From assembly GCA_938083445.1 (NCBI GenBank), contig CALKCP010000007.1, forward strand, positions 35,833 through 99,832: a stretch of 64,000 nt of DNA, in the 5' to 3' direction. Positions 27,094-36,933 of this stretch are shown here, piece by piece (positions within the stretch are counted from its first letter, which is position 1; the number at the start of each line of letters is the position of its first letter). The stretch comes from an uncultured Ulvibacter sp. Its GTDB lineage: Bacteria; Bacteroidota; Bacteroidia; Flavobacteriales; Flavobacteriaceae. A model generated the notes under the pieces. The model saw nothing but the letters and a program-made list of their open reading frames with translations. It did not search any database and was not told the origin of the DNA. The position numbers and the translations under genes were made by a program.

Positions 27094-28785
27094 ATGTCTG
27101 ACGATAAGAAAGTGATTTTCTCCATGTCTGGACTAACGAAAACGTACCAAAGTGCGCAGACGCCCGTCCTCAAAAATATTTACTTAAGTTTCTTTTATGG
27201 TGCTAAAATTGGAATTTTAGGACTCAATGGAAGTGGTAAATCTACCTTGCTCAAAATCATTGCTGGTGTTGAAAAAAATTATCAGGGAGATGTTGTGTTT
27301 GCTCCGGGTTATTCGGTGGGTTATTTAGAGCAGGAGCCCCAACTCGATGAATCTAAAACGGTCCTAGAAATTGTGAAAGAAGGTGCTGCAGAAACAGTTG
27401 CTATCCTTGACGAATACAATAAGATCAATGATATGTTTGGCTTGGAAGAAGTGTATAGCGATGCCGATAAGATGGATAAGCTGATGGCACGCCAGTCAAT
27501 TTTACAAGATCAAATAGATGCTTCAAATGCATGGGAACTCGATACCAAACTGGAAATCGCGATGGATGCACTGCGTACTCCAGAAGGAGATAAGTCTATA
27601 GCTGTGCTTTCTGGTGGAGAGCGAAGAAGAGTTGCTCTGTGCCGTTTGCTATTGCAAGAACCAGATGTGCTGTTACTGGATGAGCCAACAAATCACTTAG
27701 ATGCAGAAAGTGTGCATTGGTTAGAGCATCATTTAGCACAATACAAAGGGACAGTAATCGCTGTAACTCACGATAGGTATTTCTTGGATAATATTGCGGG
27801 TTGGATTCTTGAATTAGACCGCGGGGAAGGTATTCCTTGGAAAGGAAATTACTCCTCTTGGTTGGATCAAAAGTCGAGCCGAATGGCACAAGAAAGTAAG
27901 ACTGCATCCAAACGTCAAAAAACATTAGAGCGAGAGTTAGAATGGGTAAGACAGGGAGCTAAAGGTCGTCAAACAAAACAAAAGGCACGTTTAAATAATT
28001 ACGATAAATTATTAAGTCAAGATCAGAAACAACTTGACGAGAAACTGGAAATATATATCCCGAACGGACCACGCCTTGGAACCAATGTTATAGAGGCTAC
28101 GGGAGTTAGCAAGGCTTATGACGATAAATTGCTTTATGAAGATTTGAATTTTAATCTTCCTCAGGCGGGGATTGTGGGTATTATTGGTCCGAATGGAGCA
28201 GGAAAAACAACCATATTTAAAATGATTATGGGAGAGGAAACTCCCGACAAAGGAGAATTCAAAATAGGGGAGACCGCGAAGATTGCTTATGTAGACCAGG
28301 CGCATTCGAATATTGATAGTGAAAAATCCATCTGGCAGAATTTTAGCGATGGGCAAGAACTTGTAATGATGGGTGGCAAGGAAGTGAATTCGAGAGCTTA
28401 TTTGAGTCGCTTTAATTTTAGCGGAAGTGAACAAAACAAGAAGGTGTCAATGCTTTCTGGTGGGGAGCGAAATAGGCTGCATTTAGCGATGACTTTAAAA
28501 GAAGAAGGAAACGTTTTACTTCTCGATGAGCCTACAAACGACTTGGACGTTAATACGTTACGTGCTCTCGAAGAGGGTTTAGAGAACTTTGCGGGTTGTG
28601 GTGTTATTATTAGTCACGACCGTTGGTTTTTAGATCGTGTTTGTACACATATTCTTGCTTTTGAAGGTGATAGTCAAGTTTACTTTTTTGAAGGTGGGTT
28701 TTCAGATTACGAAGAAAACAAGAAGAAACGCTTGGGAGGTGATTTAATTCCGAAGCGAATAAAATACAAGAAGTTGATTCGATAA
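27094..28785 (+). CDS. ettA: ABC-F translation factor EttA (energy-dependent translational throttle)
   Basis: 563 residues and no membrane segments. Two ATPase domains: Walker A GLNGSGKST and GPNGAGKTT; signatures LSGGERRRVALCRLLLQ and LSGGERNRLHLAM; Walker B LLLDEPTNHLD and LLLDEPTNDLD. The linker (RQGAKGRQTKQKARLNNYDK) has the basic pattern of EttA, which binds the ribosomal E site and gates the first peptide bond in response to ADP/ATP. Length matches EttA (about 555-565). A terminator follows. Confidence 0.92.
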   Translation: MSDDKKVIFSMSGLTKTYQSAQTPVLKNIYLSFFYGAKIGILGLNGSGKSTLLKIIAGVEKNYQGDVVFAPGYSVGYLEQEPQLDESKTVLEIVKEGAAETVAILDEYNKINDMFGLEEVYSDADKMDKLMARQSILQDQIDASNAWELDTKLEIAMDALRTPEGDKSIAVLSGGERRRVALCRLLLQEPDVLLLDEPTNHLDAESVHWLEHHLAQYKGTVIAVTHDRYFLDNIAGWILELDRGEGIPWKGNYSSWLDQKSSRMAQESKTASKRQKTLERELEWVRQGAKGRQTKQKARLNNYDKLLSQDQKQLDEKLEIYIPNGPRLGTNVIEATGVSKAYDDKLLYEDLNFNLPQAGIVGIIGPNGAGKTTIFKMIMGEETPDKGEFKIGETAKIAYVDQAHSNIDSEKSIWQNFSDGQELVMMGGKEVNSRAYLSRFNFSGSEQNKKVSMLSGGERNRLHLAMTLKEEGNVLLLDEPTNDLDVNTLRALEEGLENFAGCGVIISHDRWFLDRVCTHILAFEGDSQVYFFEGGFSDYEENKKKRLGGDLIPKRIKYKKLIR

Positions 28786-28814
28786 AGGAATACTATTTTA
28801 ATGAAATGATTACT

Positions 28815-28846
28815 GGCGCGCTCTTTTAGAGCGTGCCTTTCTTTTT
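28815..28846 (+). terminator. Terminator of ettA
   Basis: GGCGCGCTC / GAGCGTGCC stem of 9 bp with a 5-base loop, then a TTTC-TTTTT run. Confidence 0.85.
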
Positions 28847-28900
28847 ATAGTTTGAAATCCCTTAATTATATAGTAACTTTAACATTCTAAAAATCCAACC

Positions 28901-30931
28901 ATGATAAATAGCTTCCGTTTTTTTACGTGTATACTCCTCCTTATTTCAATTCAACTTACAGCACAGACTAAGAAAAATTTTGAGGCATTGGATGTCTTTC
29001 AACTTGAATATGCCAATGATCCGCAAATTTCTCCTGATGGCAATACTGTTGTGTATCGAAGAACAGGTTTTGACATTATGAAGGATGGCTCAAAGGGAGA
29101 TTTATGGTTAGTGAGTAACGATGGTAGAACCCACGAAAAGTTAACATCGAGAGCTATTAATGAAAGTCAGGGACGTTGGTCACCTTCTGGAGATAGAATT
29201 GCTTTTGTGAGCAAAGGCGATCACGGTAGTGAAATATACGTGTATTGGATGGTGTCTGGAGCACTTGCTAAATTAACACAGTTAGAAAACAGTCCATCGT
29301 CGATCTCTTGGTCACCAAATGGAGAGACAATAGCCTTTACAATGAAAGTAAATGCAAAGGCGCCGGTTATTGCTAAAATGCCAGCAAAACCAAAAGACGC
29401 GAAATGGGCAAAGGCTCCAAGAATTACAGACAGACTGAAACATGAGGCAGATGGAAGAGGGTATCTAAAACCTGGATTCACCCATGTTTTTACAATCCCC
29501 TCGGAAGGCGGAAGTCCACGACAAATAACGAGTGGAGATTTTAATCATAGAGGGAGCCTTTCTTGGTCTCCTGATGGAGAACATATTTATTTTTCAGCCA
29601 ATCGAAATAAAAATTGGGAGTATGAATTTAGGAATAGCGAGGTGTATTCTGTGAATGTTGCAAGTGGATCGATAAGCGCATTGACAGATCGAAATGGACC
29701 CGATAGCTCCCCAAAAATATCTCCAGATGGAAAATACATTGCCTATACAGGTTACAAGGATAAAGTACAGGCGTATCAAGTGCAGACCTTGCAAATGATG
29801 AATGCTAATGGAACCAATAAAAAAACCATTTCAAGCAAACTCGATCGCGATGTGCGAAATATAGTTTGGGCAAGTGATAGCGAGGGTTTGTACTTTATGT
29901 ATAATGACTTAGGAATTACTAAAATTGGCCATATCGATTTACAAGGAAATGTTACCGATATCGTTTCCAATGTTGGTGGAACCACGCTCGGAAGACCTTA
30001 TGCCAGTGGTAGCTTTAGTGTGTCTGTGGATGGAAGTATGGTGTACACGATGTCTAGACCGGATAGCCCTTCCGACTTGGTTATCGTTGGGAATAAAGAT
30101 AAGACGCCACGTACAATTACGAGCTTAAACAATGATCTTTTGCCTTACCGAAGTCTGGGAGAAGTAGAAGAGATTTGGTATACATCTTCAGTAGATAAAA
30201 GAGATATTCAAGGATGGGTGGTCTATCCACCCAATCACAAAAAAGGGACGAAGCTTCCCTTGCTTGTTGAAAATCATGGAGGTCCGATCTTAAATTACGG
30301 GCCACACTTTTCTGCTGAGATGCAACTCTATGCTGCTGCCGGTTATGTTGTTTTCTATCCCAATCCAAGAGGAAGTACAAGTTATGGTGAAGAATTTGGA
30401 AATTTGCTCTATAACAATTATCCAGGCGAAGACTATAATGACGTTATGGACGGTGTGGATGAGTTAATTAAGCAGGGAGTTGCAGACGAAAACAAATTGT
30501 ATGTTACTGGTGGAAGTGCAGGAGGAATTATGACTGCTTGGATTATTGGCAAAAACAACCGCTTTAAAGCCGCGGTTGTGGCAAAACCTGTTATGAATTG
30601 GATTAGTAAAACGCTCACCGCAGATAACTATTATGGTTATGCTAATTCTCGCTACCCAGGTCAGCCTTGGGAGAACTTTGAAAACTATTGGAAATTTTCA
30701 CCTATATCGCTGGTAGGAAATGTAGAAACTCCTACAATGGTCATGGTAGGCATGAACGACTTACGAACGCCTCCAAGTGAAGCCAAGCAGCTATATCACG
30801 CACTGAAGCTTCGTAAAATTGAAACGGTCTTGGTTGAAATACCAGATGCCTCTCATGGAATTGCAGCGAGACCAAGCAATCTCATTACAAAAGTAGCGCA
30901 TACCCTGGCTTGGTTTCAAAAATTTAAATAA
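28901..30931 (+). CDS. Exported S9-family prolyl oligopeptidase
   Basis: 676 residues with a signal peptide (FTCILLLISIQLTAQ). The N-terminal half is a beta-propeller of WD/Tol-type repeats (DPQISPDGNTVVY, SLSWSPDGEHIYFS, SPKISPDGKYIAY). The C-terminal alpha/beta hydrolase has catalytic Ser in GGSAGGIMTAW, Asp in MVGMNDLRTPP and His in DASHGIAAR. It is probably periplasmic and degrades short peptides, perhaps dipeptidyl- or acylaminoacyl-type. It converges on the GNAT gene with a 1-bp gap. Confidence 0.88.
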   Translation: MINSFRFFTCILLLISIQLTAQTKKNFEALDVFQLEYANDPQISPDGNTVVYRRTGFDIMKDGSKGDLWLVSNDGRTHEKLTSRAINESQGRWSPSGDRIAFVSKGDHGSEIYVYWMVSGALAKLTQLENSPSSISWSPNGETIAFTMKVNAKAPVIAKMPAKPKDAKWAKAPRITDRLKHEADGRGYLKPGFTHVFTIPSEGGSPRQITSGDFNHRGSLSWSPDGEHIYFSANRNKNWEYEFRNSEVYSVNVASGSISALTDRNGPDSSPKISPDGKYIAYTGYKDKVQAYQVQTLQMMNANGTNKKTISSKLDRDVRNIVWASDSEGLYFMYNDLGITKIGHIDLQGNVTDIVSNVGGTTLGRPYASGSFSVSVDGSMVYTMSRPDSPSDLVIVGNKDKTPRTITSLNNDLLPYRSLGEVEEIWYTSSVDKRDIQGWVVYPPNHKKGTKLPLLVENHGGPILNYGPHFSAEMQLYAAAGYVVFYPNPRGSTSYGEEFGNLLYNNYPGEDYNDVMDGVDELIKQGVADENKLYVTGGSAGGIMTAWIIGKNNRFKAAVVAKPVMNWISKTLTADNYYGYANSRYPGQPWENFENYWKFSPISLVGNVETPTMVMVGMNDLRTPPSEAKQLYHALKLRKIETVLVEIPDASHGIAARPSNLITKVAHTLAWFQKFK

Positions 30932-30932
30932 A

Positions 30933-31391
30933 TCAAGAAAGGGGTACTTCCATTTTTATATCACTACGTTCATAAGGACAATTGTCTTCTACAGGGATTT
31001 CAACGAAACCAAACTTGCGATAGATGTATAGGGCATTTTCCAACTCGGTATTGGAATAAAGTAGAAGCTTGTTGAAACTGTTTTTATATGCAAAATCGAT
31101 GCAGTATTTCACTAAGGCCTGACCTATCCCTTTTCCACGCTCATTGGGCAGTACAGCCATTTTTGTGAGTTCAAAAACACCGTCTTTAATCTTCATTAAA
31201 GCCACAGTGCCTACGACAAGATCATCATCAATAACAAAGAATACATGACCTCCGGGTTCTATAATATATTTCTCAGGGGCACTCAGTACCTCTTTATCAA
31301 AGGCCTCCACGTAAAAATAAGTTTCAAGCCATTCAATATTTAAATGATAGAAGGCAGGGGCATGTTTTGGATCAAACGGAACGATTTTCAT
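30933..31391 (-). CDS. GNAT-family N-acetyltransferase
   Basis: 152 residues. The acetyl-CoA loop is MAVLPNERGKGIGQALVKYC (RGKGIG in the Q/RxxGxG/A pattern), preceded by the usual FFVIDDDLVVGTVAL strands. The substrate is unknown. It starts 2 bp after the stop of the histidine-degradation gene on the same strand and probably belongs to that transcript. Confidence 0.85.
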   Translation of the reverse strand: MKIVPFDPKHAPAFYHLNIEWLETYFYVEAFDKEVLSAPEKYIIEPGGHVFFVIDDDLVVGTVALMKIKDGVFELTKMAVLPNERGKGIGQALVKYCIDFAYKNSFNKLLLYSNTELENALYIYRKFGFVEIPVEDNCPYERSDIKMEVPLS

Positions 31392-31393
31392 AC

Positions 31394-33085
31394 CTACATT
31401 TTACTGTCAATAAGTGCAATGGTTTCTTTTTCGATTTGAAGTGTTTTGTTATAAATCGCAGCGGCTCGTGATAGAATATCATCCGCAAATTGCCTGTCTT
31501 TTATATCTTTTGCATTGATTCGCACATTAAAATAAGCGCCAACAACGGCTGCTCTTGCGCAGAGAATTCCCACTGCCGAATCCGAAAGTGAACTCTGCAA
31601 GCCATCTGTAAGCATTGCTTGAGCAACTTCCATAGAATTACATGAGGTTTCCATTACCTGAAATGGTATTTCAGTGGCATATATGGTAGCGGCTTCAATA
31701 GCTGCTTTCCGTGCTTCAATTTCTTTTTCTGAATCCTTGGGCATTCTAAATCCGTCAATGATTTTGTTAAAGGCGTTGGTGTCTTCGTCAACTAAAAACA
31801 ACAACTTCTTTTTATAATCCTGCCCTTTAACCGCCCATTCTGAAAAGTACTCCCACTTATCATCCCAGCCTGCTTTTCCTGCAGATAGGTTAGCAACCAT
31901 TGTTCCTAGAGCAACTCCTAGGGTGCCAACGTATGCGGCAATCGATCCTCCTCCTGGCGCCATAGATTCCCCAGCAGTTTCATCGGCAAAATCGTCGAGT
32001 TTAAAATCCACAAGTTTTTTACTACCTGCGTCTAGTACGTATTCTATAATTCGTTCCTTAGGATGGAAGGGTTTTAAATCGTCGAGGCCAAGCGATTTAA
32101 TGGCAATTTTAATCTTTTCACTTTCAGAAACACCTAACGAACGTTCTTGCTTTACTAAATAATAATCGGCAGCGTCTAACATCGCCTGAAGCGGAACCAG
32201 TCCAACAAGCTCAGATCCTGTAACCCGAAGACCTCTTTTAAGTGCAGCTTTGCAACTTTCATCAAAAGCTTCATGCATCGAGGTAATTGTAATATTGGTG
32301 AGATTATATGAAATTTGAGCAATACCATACTCCTCAATATACCATCCAATTCCTTTAACGGCTTTTAGTTTTCCTGGGATACGAAGAGGCTCCCCATGTT
32401 CATCTTTTAATTGCTTCCCAGTAATTGGGTTTCCTTCACGCTGTATACGACCAGCTTCTCGAATGTCAAAGGCAATCGCATTGGCTCTGCGCGTTGAGGT
32501 AGAATTTAAATTTACATTATAAGCGATTAAGAAATCACGTGCAGATATTGCTGTAACACCACTTTTTGCCACATTAGAATTAAACTCGGCAGGCCCAAAA
32601 TCTGGTTTCCAGGAGGGGTCTCCAAGTTTTTTTGACAAACCTTCATATTCCCCTTGACGGCAGTTCGCCAAGTTTTTTCGTTTTTCTTCCTTAGCAGCTA
32701 TTTCATAGAAGTAGCCGGGAATTCCTAATTCTTTTCCAATGCGCGCCCCTAGTTTATGAGCATAGGTAGCTGTTTCTTCTAGGCTAATATTTGAAATTGG
32801 AACCAATGGGCAAACATCTGTTGCGCCAAATCTTGGATGTGCGCCACTATGCTTTGACATATCAATAAGTTCTGCGGCTTTTTTAATTAATAGAAATGCA
32901 GCCTCAATTACAGGTTCGGGTTCCCCTACAAAGGTGATTACAGTTCTGTTGGTAGCTTTTCCCGGATCTACGTCCAAAAGCATTACGCCTTCTACGGTTT
33001 CAACTACCTGCGCGATTGCTTTAATTTTATCGTCATCACGTCCCTCACTTATGTTGGGTACACATTCTATAAGTTGTTTTTGCAT
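31394..33085 (-). CDS. Bifunctional glutamate formimidoyltransferase / formimidoyl-THF cyclodeaminase
   Basis: 563 residues. The N-terminal transferase domain (about 1-320) has ECVPNISEGRD and SGAHPRFGATDVCPLVPIS with the catalytic His of the family. The C-terminal cyclodeaminase (about 365-563) has SMAPGGGSIAAYVGTLGVAL. The enzyme moves the formimino group from formiminoglutamate to tetrahydrofolate and then deaminates it to methenyl-THF: the last steps of histidine breakdown, feeding one-carbon metabolism. The fused form is as in animals and many Bacteroidota. hutI lies just upstream. Confidence 0.92.
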   Translation of the reverse strand: MQKQLIECVPNISEGRDDDKIKAIAQVVETVEGVMLLDVDPGKATNRTVITFVGEPEPVIEAAFLLIKKAAELIDMSKHSGAHPRFGATDVCPLVPISNISLEETATYAHKLGARIGKELGIPGYFYEIAAKEEKRKNLANCRQGEYEGLSKKLGDPSWKPDFGPAEFNSNVAKSGVTAISARDFLIAYNVNLNSTSTRRANAIAFDIREAGRIQREGNPITGKQLKDEHGEPLRIPGKLKAVKGIGWYIEEYGIAQISYNLTNITITSMHEAFDESCKAALKRGLRVTGSELVGLVPLQAMLDAADYYLVKQERSLGVSESEKIKIAIKSLGLDDLKPFHPKERIIEYVLDAGSKKLVDFKLDDFADETAGESMAPGGGSIAAYVGTLGVALGTMVANLSAGKAGWDDKWEYFSEWAVKGQDYKKKLLFLVDEDTNAFNKIIDGFRMPKDSEKEIEARKAAIEAATIYATEIPFQVMETSCNSMEVAQAMLTDGLQSSLSDSAVGILCARAAVVGAYFNVRINAKDIKDRQFADDILSRAAAIYNKTLQIEKETIALIDSKM

Positions 33086-33157
33086 TGTCTCAATTTTGGT
33101 ATTCTAATTTAATTGTGTTTTTTATGTGAACCGAATCACTTTTATGAAGGTTTGGTG

Positions 33158-34393
33158 CTAAATCACGTCTCCATTTAGAATAACTTGGTCTATCAAATTA
33201 CTTCCAAAAGCATAGGGAAGATATCCATATGATGGAATTTCTTTCGTAATAATTAGGTTTGCTTTTTTTCCTTTTGTGATACTTCCATGTGTTGCACTCA
33301 AGCCCATTGCGTAGGCTCCATTAAGAGTGGCTGCATTGATAGCCTCTTCGGGGGTGAGTTTCATTTTTATACAAGCAGTCGCGACAACAAAGTTCATATT
33401 CCCACTGGGCGTAGAACCCGGATTGTAATCGGTTGCGAGCGCTAAAGGCAAGCCTGCATCGATCAGTTTCCTCCCTGGTGTATATGGAATGCTTAAAAAG
33501 TAAGAGCAGGAGGGAAGGGCCACAGGCATCGTTCTCGAACCTTTTAGGGCGTTGATATCCTTATCTGTTAAAACCTCTAAATGATCAACGCTTAATGCGT
33601 TGTGCTTTACTCCCATGGCAATTCCACCAAGAGCTGTAAACTGATTTGCATGTATTTTTGGTTGCAGTTCGTATTTTTTTCCTTCTGAAAGGATGCGATT
33701 TGTATCCGCTACTGAAAAGTATCCTTCTTCACAGAATATATCAATATAATCTGCTAGGCCTTCCGCAGCGATTTTCGGAAGCATTTCTTCACAAATTAAA
33801 TTGAGGTATCCCTCTTTATTTCCTTTGTATTTTGAAGGAATTGCGTGCGCACCTAAGAAGGTTGTTTTGATGTCGATCGGGTAGTTTTTTGCAAGTTGTT
33901 TTGCAACACGGAGCATTTTCATCTCGGCTTCAGTTGTAAGACCGTAGCCACTTTTAATTTCGATAGCCCCTGTTCCCAATTGCATTACTTCTTCGAGGCG
34001 TTTCGCAGATTGGTTGTACAAATCGGTTTCAGAAGTGTTTTGAAGCTTCTTGGCGCTGTTTAAAATCCCACCACCGTTTTCTGCGATTTCCTTATAACTA
34101 TGGCCATTGATTCTATCCACAAATTCTTGCTCTCTATTTCCGGCATAAACCAGATGAGTGTGGGAATCGCACCAGGTTGGTAAAACAATCTTCCCAGCAC
34201 AATCTATGGTGTTCACTCCTGAAAAGCCCTCGATAGCCTCCATCTTTCCGAAGCTATGAATCAACCCATTCTCCAGAAGCAACCACCCATTTTTTAGCGT
34301 TGGAAGCTCCTTCATTTCCAGGCCGCTCAACATGATGGGCGCTGTTTCACGAACTTGAAGTAATTCTTTGATGTTAGTGAGTAAAAGTTTCAT
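33158..34393 (-). CDS. hutI: Imidazolonepropionase
   Basis: 411 residues of the amidohydrolase fold. Metal ligands are in CDSHTHLVYAGNREQEF, with further His in FLGAHA and IHANQF, and Asp in LATDYNPGSTPSGNM. It opens the imidazolone ring to give formiminoglutamate, the substrate of the next enzyme. It is 72 bp upstream of the formimidoyltransferase gene on the same strand. hutH and hutU are not in the window. Confidence 0.92.
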   Translation of the reverse strand: MKLLLTNIKELLQVRETAPIMLSGLEMKELPTLKNGWLLLENGLIHSFGKMEAIEGFSGVNTIDCAGKIVLPTWCDSHTHLVYAGNREQEFVDRINGHSYKEIAENGGGILNSAKKLQNTSETDLYNQSAKRLEEVMQLGTGAIEIKSGYGLTTEAEMKMLRVAKQLAKNYPIDIKTTFLGAHAIPSKYKGNKEGYLNLICEEMLPKIAAEGLADYIDIFCEEGYFSVADTNRILSEGKKYELQPKIHANQFTALGGIAMGVKHNALSVDHLEVLTDKDINALKGSRTMPVALPSCSYFLSIPYTPGRKLIDAGLPLALATDYNPGSTPSGNMNFVVATACIKMKLTPEEAINAATLNGAYAMGLSATHGSITKGKKANLIITKEIPSYGYLPYAFGSNLIDQVILNGDVI

Positions 34394-34445
34394 TGGATAA
34401 AGATAGCAAACCTAAAAAGGAATTTATAAATTAGAGCAATCAAAA

Positions 34446-35636
34446 ATGATTATAAAGATGAAAATTAAAGAAATAGGAATCAATACTATTTGTACGCATG
34501 TTGGGGAAATAGATGATGAACAATTTAAAGGGGCTATATCACCACTGTATATGTCGACTTCTTATGCCTATGAGGATGTTGAGATAAAAAGATACCCCCG
34601 CTATTTTAATACGCCCAATCAAGAAGCACTTGGTAAAAAGATTGCCGCTCTTGAAAAATGTGAAGCAGGACTTATTTTTGGTAGCGGAATGGCAGCTGTA
34701 AGTCATAGCATGCTAGCGTTCTTGCATAAGGGAGATCACGTGGTACTCCCAAATACCCTCTATGGTGGAACCTATAATTTTGTAGTCGAAGAATTTGATA
34801 AGTTTGGCATTGAATATTCTTTTGCTGAGGGTTTTACGGAGGCAGATTTCACTTCCGTGATTAAGAAAAACACAAAGGTGTTGTATGTTGAAACGCCTTC
34901 AAATCCATTGATGTTGATAACAGATTTAGAGATGGTTGCTCGAATCGCAAAAGAACGAGGGATTATTACAATGATCGATAATACGTTTGCATCTCCAGTG
35001 AATCAAAACCCAGCAGACTATGGTATGGATATCATAATTCATAGCGCTACTAAATATATGGGAGGGCATAGTGATATTTGCGCTGGTGCAGTGGCTGCCT
35101 CTGAAAAGCACATCATGCAAATATGGAACCTCGCAAAAAACATCGGAGGAAGCTTGAGTGACTATACTGTATGGTTGTTGGAACGAAGTATCAAGACTAT
35201 GGCACTGCGTGTGAAAGCTCAAAATAAAAATGCTATGAAATTGGCAAAATGGCTAGACAAGCATGCTTTAGTTGAACGTGTTTATTATCCGGGTTTAAAA
35301 AGCCATCCAGATCATAAAATCGCCAAGAAACAAATGCGTGGGTATTCCGGAATGCTTTCATTCGAATTACAACCATCTCTTGATGCCGAGGTTTTTATGA
35401 AATCTTTAAAACTAATAAAACAATCCATGAGTTTGGCGGGAGTAGAGTCAACGATACTATCTCCTGCAAAGACTTCGCATGCGCTGCTTTCACTCGAAGA
35501 ACGAAAACGCCAGGGGATCGCAGAGGGTTTGTTGCGATTTTCGGTGGGAATAGAAGAAAAGGAAGATCTAATAGCCGATTTCGAGCAAGCATTTGAAGCA
35601 ATAGAAACGCGAGAATATAGTGCTGAGGGTTTCTAA
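34446..35636 (+). CDS. Cys/Met metabolism PLP-dependent enzyme (gamma-synthase/lyase type)
   Basis: 396 residues, the standard family length. Visible are GLIFGSGMAAVSHSMLAFL (cofactor phosphate loop), YGGTYNFV, ETPSNPLM, MIDNTFASP with the pyridine-binding Asp, and the Schiff-base lysine in HSATKYMGGHSDICAG. The C-terminal SLAGVESTILSPAKTSHA contains the carboxylate-binding region. Cystathionine gamma-synthase, beta/gamma-lyase and methionine gamma-lyase cannot be told apart from sequence alone. Starts at 34446 or 34458 (MKIKEIG) are both possible. A terminator follows. Confidence 0.85.
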   Translation: MIIKMKIKEIGINTICTHVGEIDDEQFKGAISPLYMSTSYAYEDVEIKRYPRYFNTPNQEALGKKIAALEKCEAGLIFGSGMAAVSHSMLAFLHKGDHVVLPNTLYGGTYNFVVEEFDKFGIEYSFAEGFTEADFTSVIKKNTKVLYVETPSNPLMLITDLEMVARIAKERGIITMIDNTFASPVNQNPADYGMDIIIHSATKYMGGHSDICAGAVAASEKHIMQIWNLAKNIGGSLSDYTVWLLERSIKTMALRVKAQNKNAMKLAKWLDKHALVERVYYPGLKSHPDHKIAKKQMRGYSGMLSFELQPSLDAEVFMKSLKLIKQSMSLAGVESTILSPAKTSHALLSLEERKRQGIAEGLLRFSVGIEEKEDLIADFEQAFEAIETREYSAEGF

Positions 35637-35672
35637 AAATAGTCACTAATTTTTTCGAAAACATCTGCACTT

Positions 35673-35703
35673 AAAAAAGAAAGTAGTAATCTACCTTCTT
35701 TTT
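35673..35703 (+). terminator. Terminator of the Cys/Met PLP-enzyme gene
   Basis: AAAAAAGAAAGTAG / CTACCTTCTTTTT arms with one mismatch and a 4-base loop. Confidence 0.65.
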
Positions 35704-35737
35704 AATACTTTTGGGATTGAAGATAGATTTTAAACGT

Positions 35738-36454
35738 ATGAAATTAGATATTTTAGCTATAGGGGCGCATCCAGATGACATAGAATTGGGTTGTGGAGCG
35801 ACCATTGCCAAAGAAATAAGTAACGGAAAAAAAGTGGGCGTTCTTGACTTAACCCGTGGTGAATTAGGAACCCGAGGTAGTGCTGAGATTCGCAGTGCCG
35901 AGGCAGAGAAATCGGCACAGATTTTGGGTCTCAGTATGCGTCGCAACTTGGAGTTGCCAGATGGTTTTTTCTCAAACAATAAGGCATCACAATTAGAAAT
36001 TATAAAGATCATTCGGGAGTATCAACCTGAAATTGTGTTATGTAATGCTATTGATGATCGACACATAGATCATGGCAAGGGAAGCAAGCTTACGAGTGAT
36101 GCTTGTTTTTTAAGCGGATTGCCTAAAATCGAAACAATATCTAAAGGCCAAAACCAAAAGGCTTGGCGCCCAAAACATGTGTATCATTATATTCAATGGA
36201 AAAACAGCACTCCTGATTTTGTTGTCGATGTAACGGGTTTTTTACCTAAAAAATTAGAGGCAGTATTGGCCTACGACAGTCAATTTCATCGTAAAGAAAC
36301 AAATGAGCCTTCAACACCAATCTCCTCTGAAAACTTTAAGGATAGTATCACATATCGCGCTCAAGACCTGGGAAGGCTAATTGGAACGGAACATGGAGAA
36401 GGTTTTAATGTAGAACGTTTTGTTGCGGTTCGTTCATTGTACGATTTGATTTAA
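35738..36454 (+). CDS. bshB1: Bacillithiol biosynthesis deacetylase BshB1
   Basis: 238 residues from the ATG at 35738; the upstream extension would need a TTG and overlap the terminator. It is a LmbE/PIG-L zinc deacetylase: AIGAHPDDIELGCGAT (AHPDD metal site), DLTRGELGTRGSAEIRS and NAIDDRHIDHGKGSKL. The DLTRGELGTRGS block and overall length mark the BshB1 class, which removes acetate from GlcNAc-malate in bacillithiol synthesis. This implies the organism uses bacillithiol as its low-molecular-weight thiol, as other flavobacteria do. Confidence 0.92.
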   Translation: MKLDILAIGAHPDDIELGCGATIAKEISNGKKVGVLDLTRGELGTRGSAEIRSAEAEKSAQILGLSMRRNLELPDGFFSNNKASQLEIIKIIREYQPEIVLCNAIDDRHIDHGKGSKLTSDACFLSGLPKIETISKGQNQKAWRPKHVYHYIQWKNSTPDFVVDVTGFLPKKLEAVLAYDSQFHRKETNEPSTPISSENFKDSITYRAQDLGRLIGTEHGEGFNVERFVAVRSLYDLI

Positions 36455-36641
36455 TCTATTAAAAAATGTATTCAGCGTTTCATTGCTATTGATTGAGTCG
36501 GTGGAGGGCTAATCTATCTAAACAGATTAAAATTTCTTCAATAATTGTATTGCCCAACCATTAGAATTAAATTATATTTGCAGCCTCCTAAATAGCATTT
36601 TTTGAAGTTTGGGAGGACTTTGGTCCTTAAAATGGTAAAAT

Positions 36642-36716
36642 GGTGGTTGTAGCTCAGTTGGTTAGAGCATCGGTTTGTGGTACCGAGGGTCGCCGGTTCG
36701 AACCCGGTCTTCCACC
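36642..36716 (+). tRNA. tRNA-His (GTG)
   Basis: Cloverleaf with G-1 (36642), D arm GCTC-AGTTGGTTA-GAGC, anticodon stem TCGGT/ACCGA around loop TTGTGGT (anticodon GTG) and T arm GCCGG-TTCGAAC-CCGGT. Discriminator C73 pairs with the extra G-1, as in all bacterial tRNA-His. The acceptor strands GTGGTTG and CTTCCAC leave T-T mismatches at pairs 5-68 and 6-67. The 3' CCA is not fully encoded. Confidence 0.85.
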
Positions 36717-36725
36717 CAGAAGTAG

Positions 36726-36754
36726 AAGTCTCTCAGCAATGAGGGACTTTTTTT
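36726..36754 (+). terminator. Terminator of the tRNA-His gene
   Basis: AAGTCTCTCA-GCAA-TGAGGGACTT hairpin followed by a T run. Confidence 0.85.
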
Positions 36755-36880
36755 GTTAGTTGAATAGTGAAATTGTGATTTGTTTGATCGAATGAATTTA
36801 GAAAATATTCAAAGAACCAAAATAGAAGTTAGATGATCTTTTGTATCCCTAAGCTAACCGGAATTATTTCTGTTTTTAAC

Positions 36881-36910
36881 AAAAAAAAACCCCTCATCGA
36901 GGGGTTTTTT
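36881..36910 (-). terminator. Terminator of the proteorhodopsin gene
   Basis: CCCCTC-ATC-GAGGGG stem flanked by A and T runs, so it can work in both directions. It lies 24 bp after the proteorhodopsin stop. Confidence 0.85.
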
Positions 36911-36933
36911 ATTACTATATGATTTTTTACTTT

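Noticed and set aside
2565..35636. The two Cys/Met-type PLP enzymes as one sulfur pathway
   Set aside because: They lie 30 kb apart, differ strongly in size and have no shared neighbours, so no joint function is supported.
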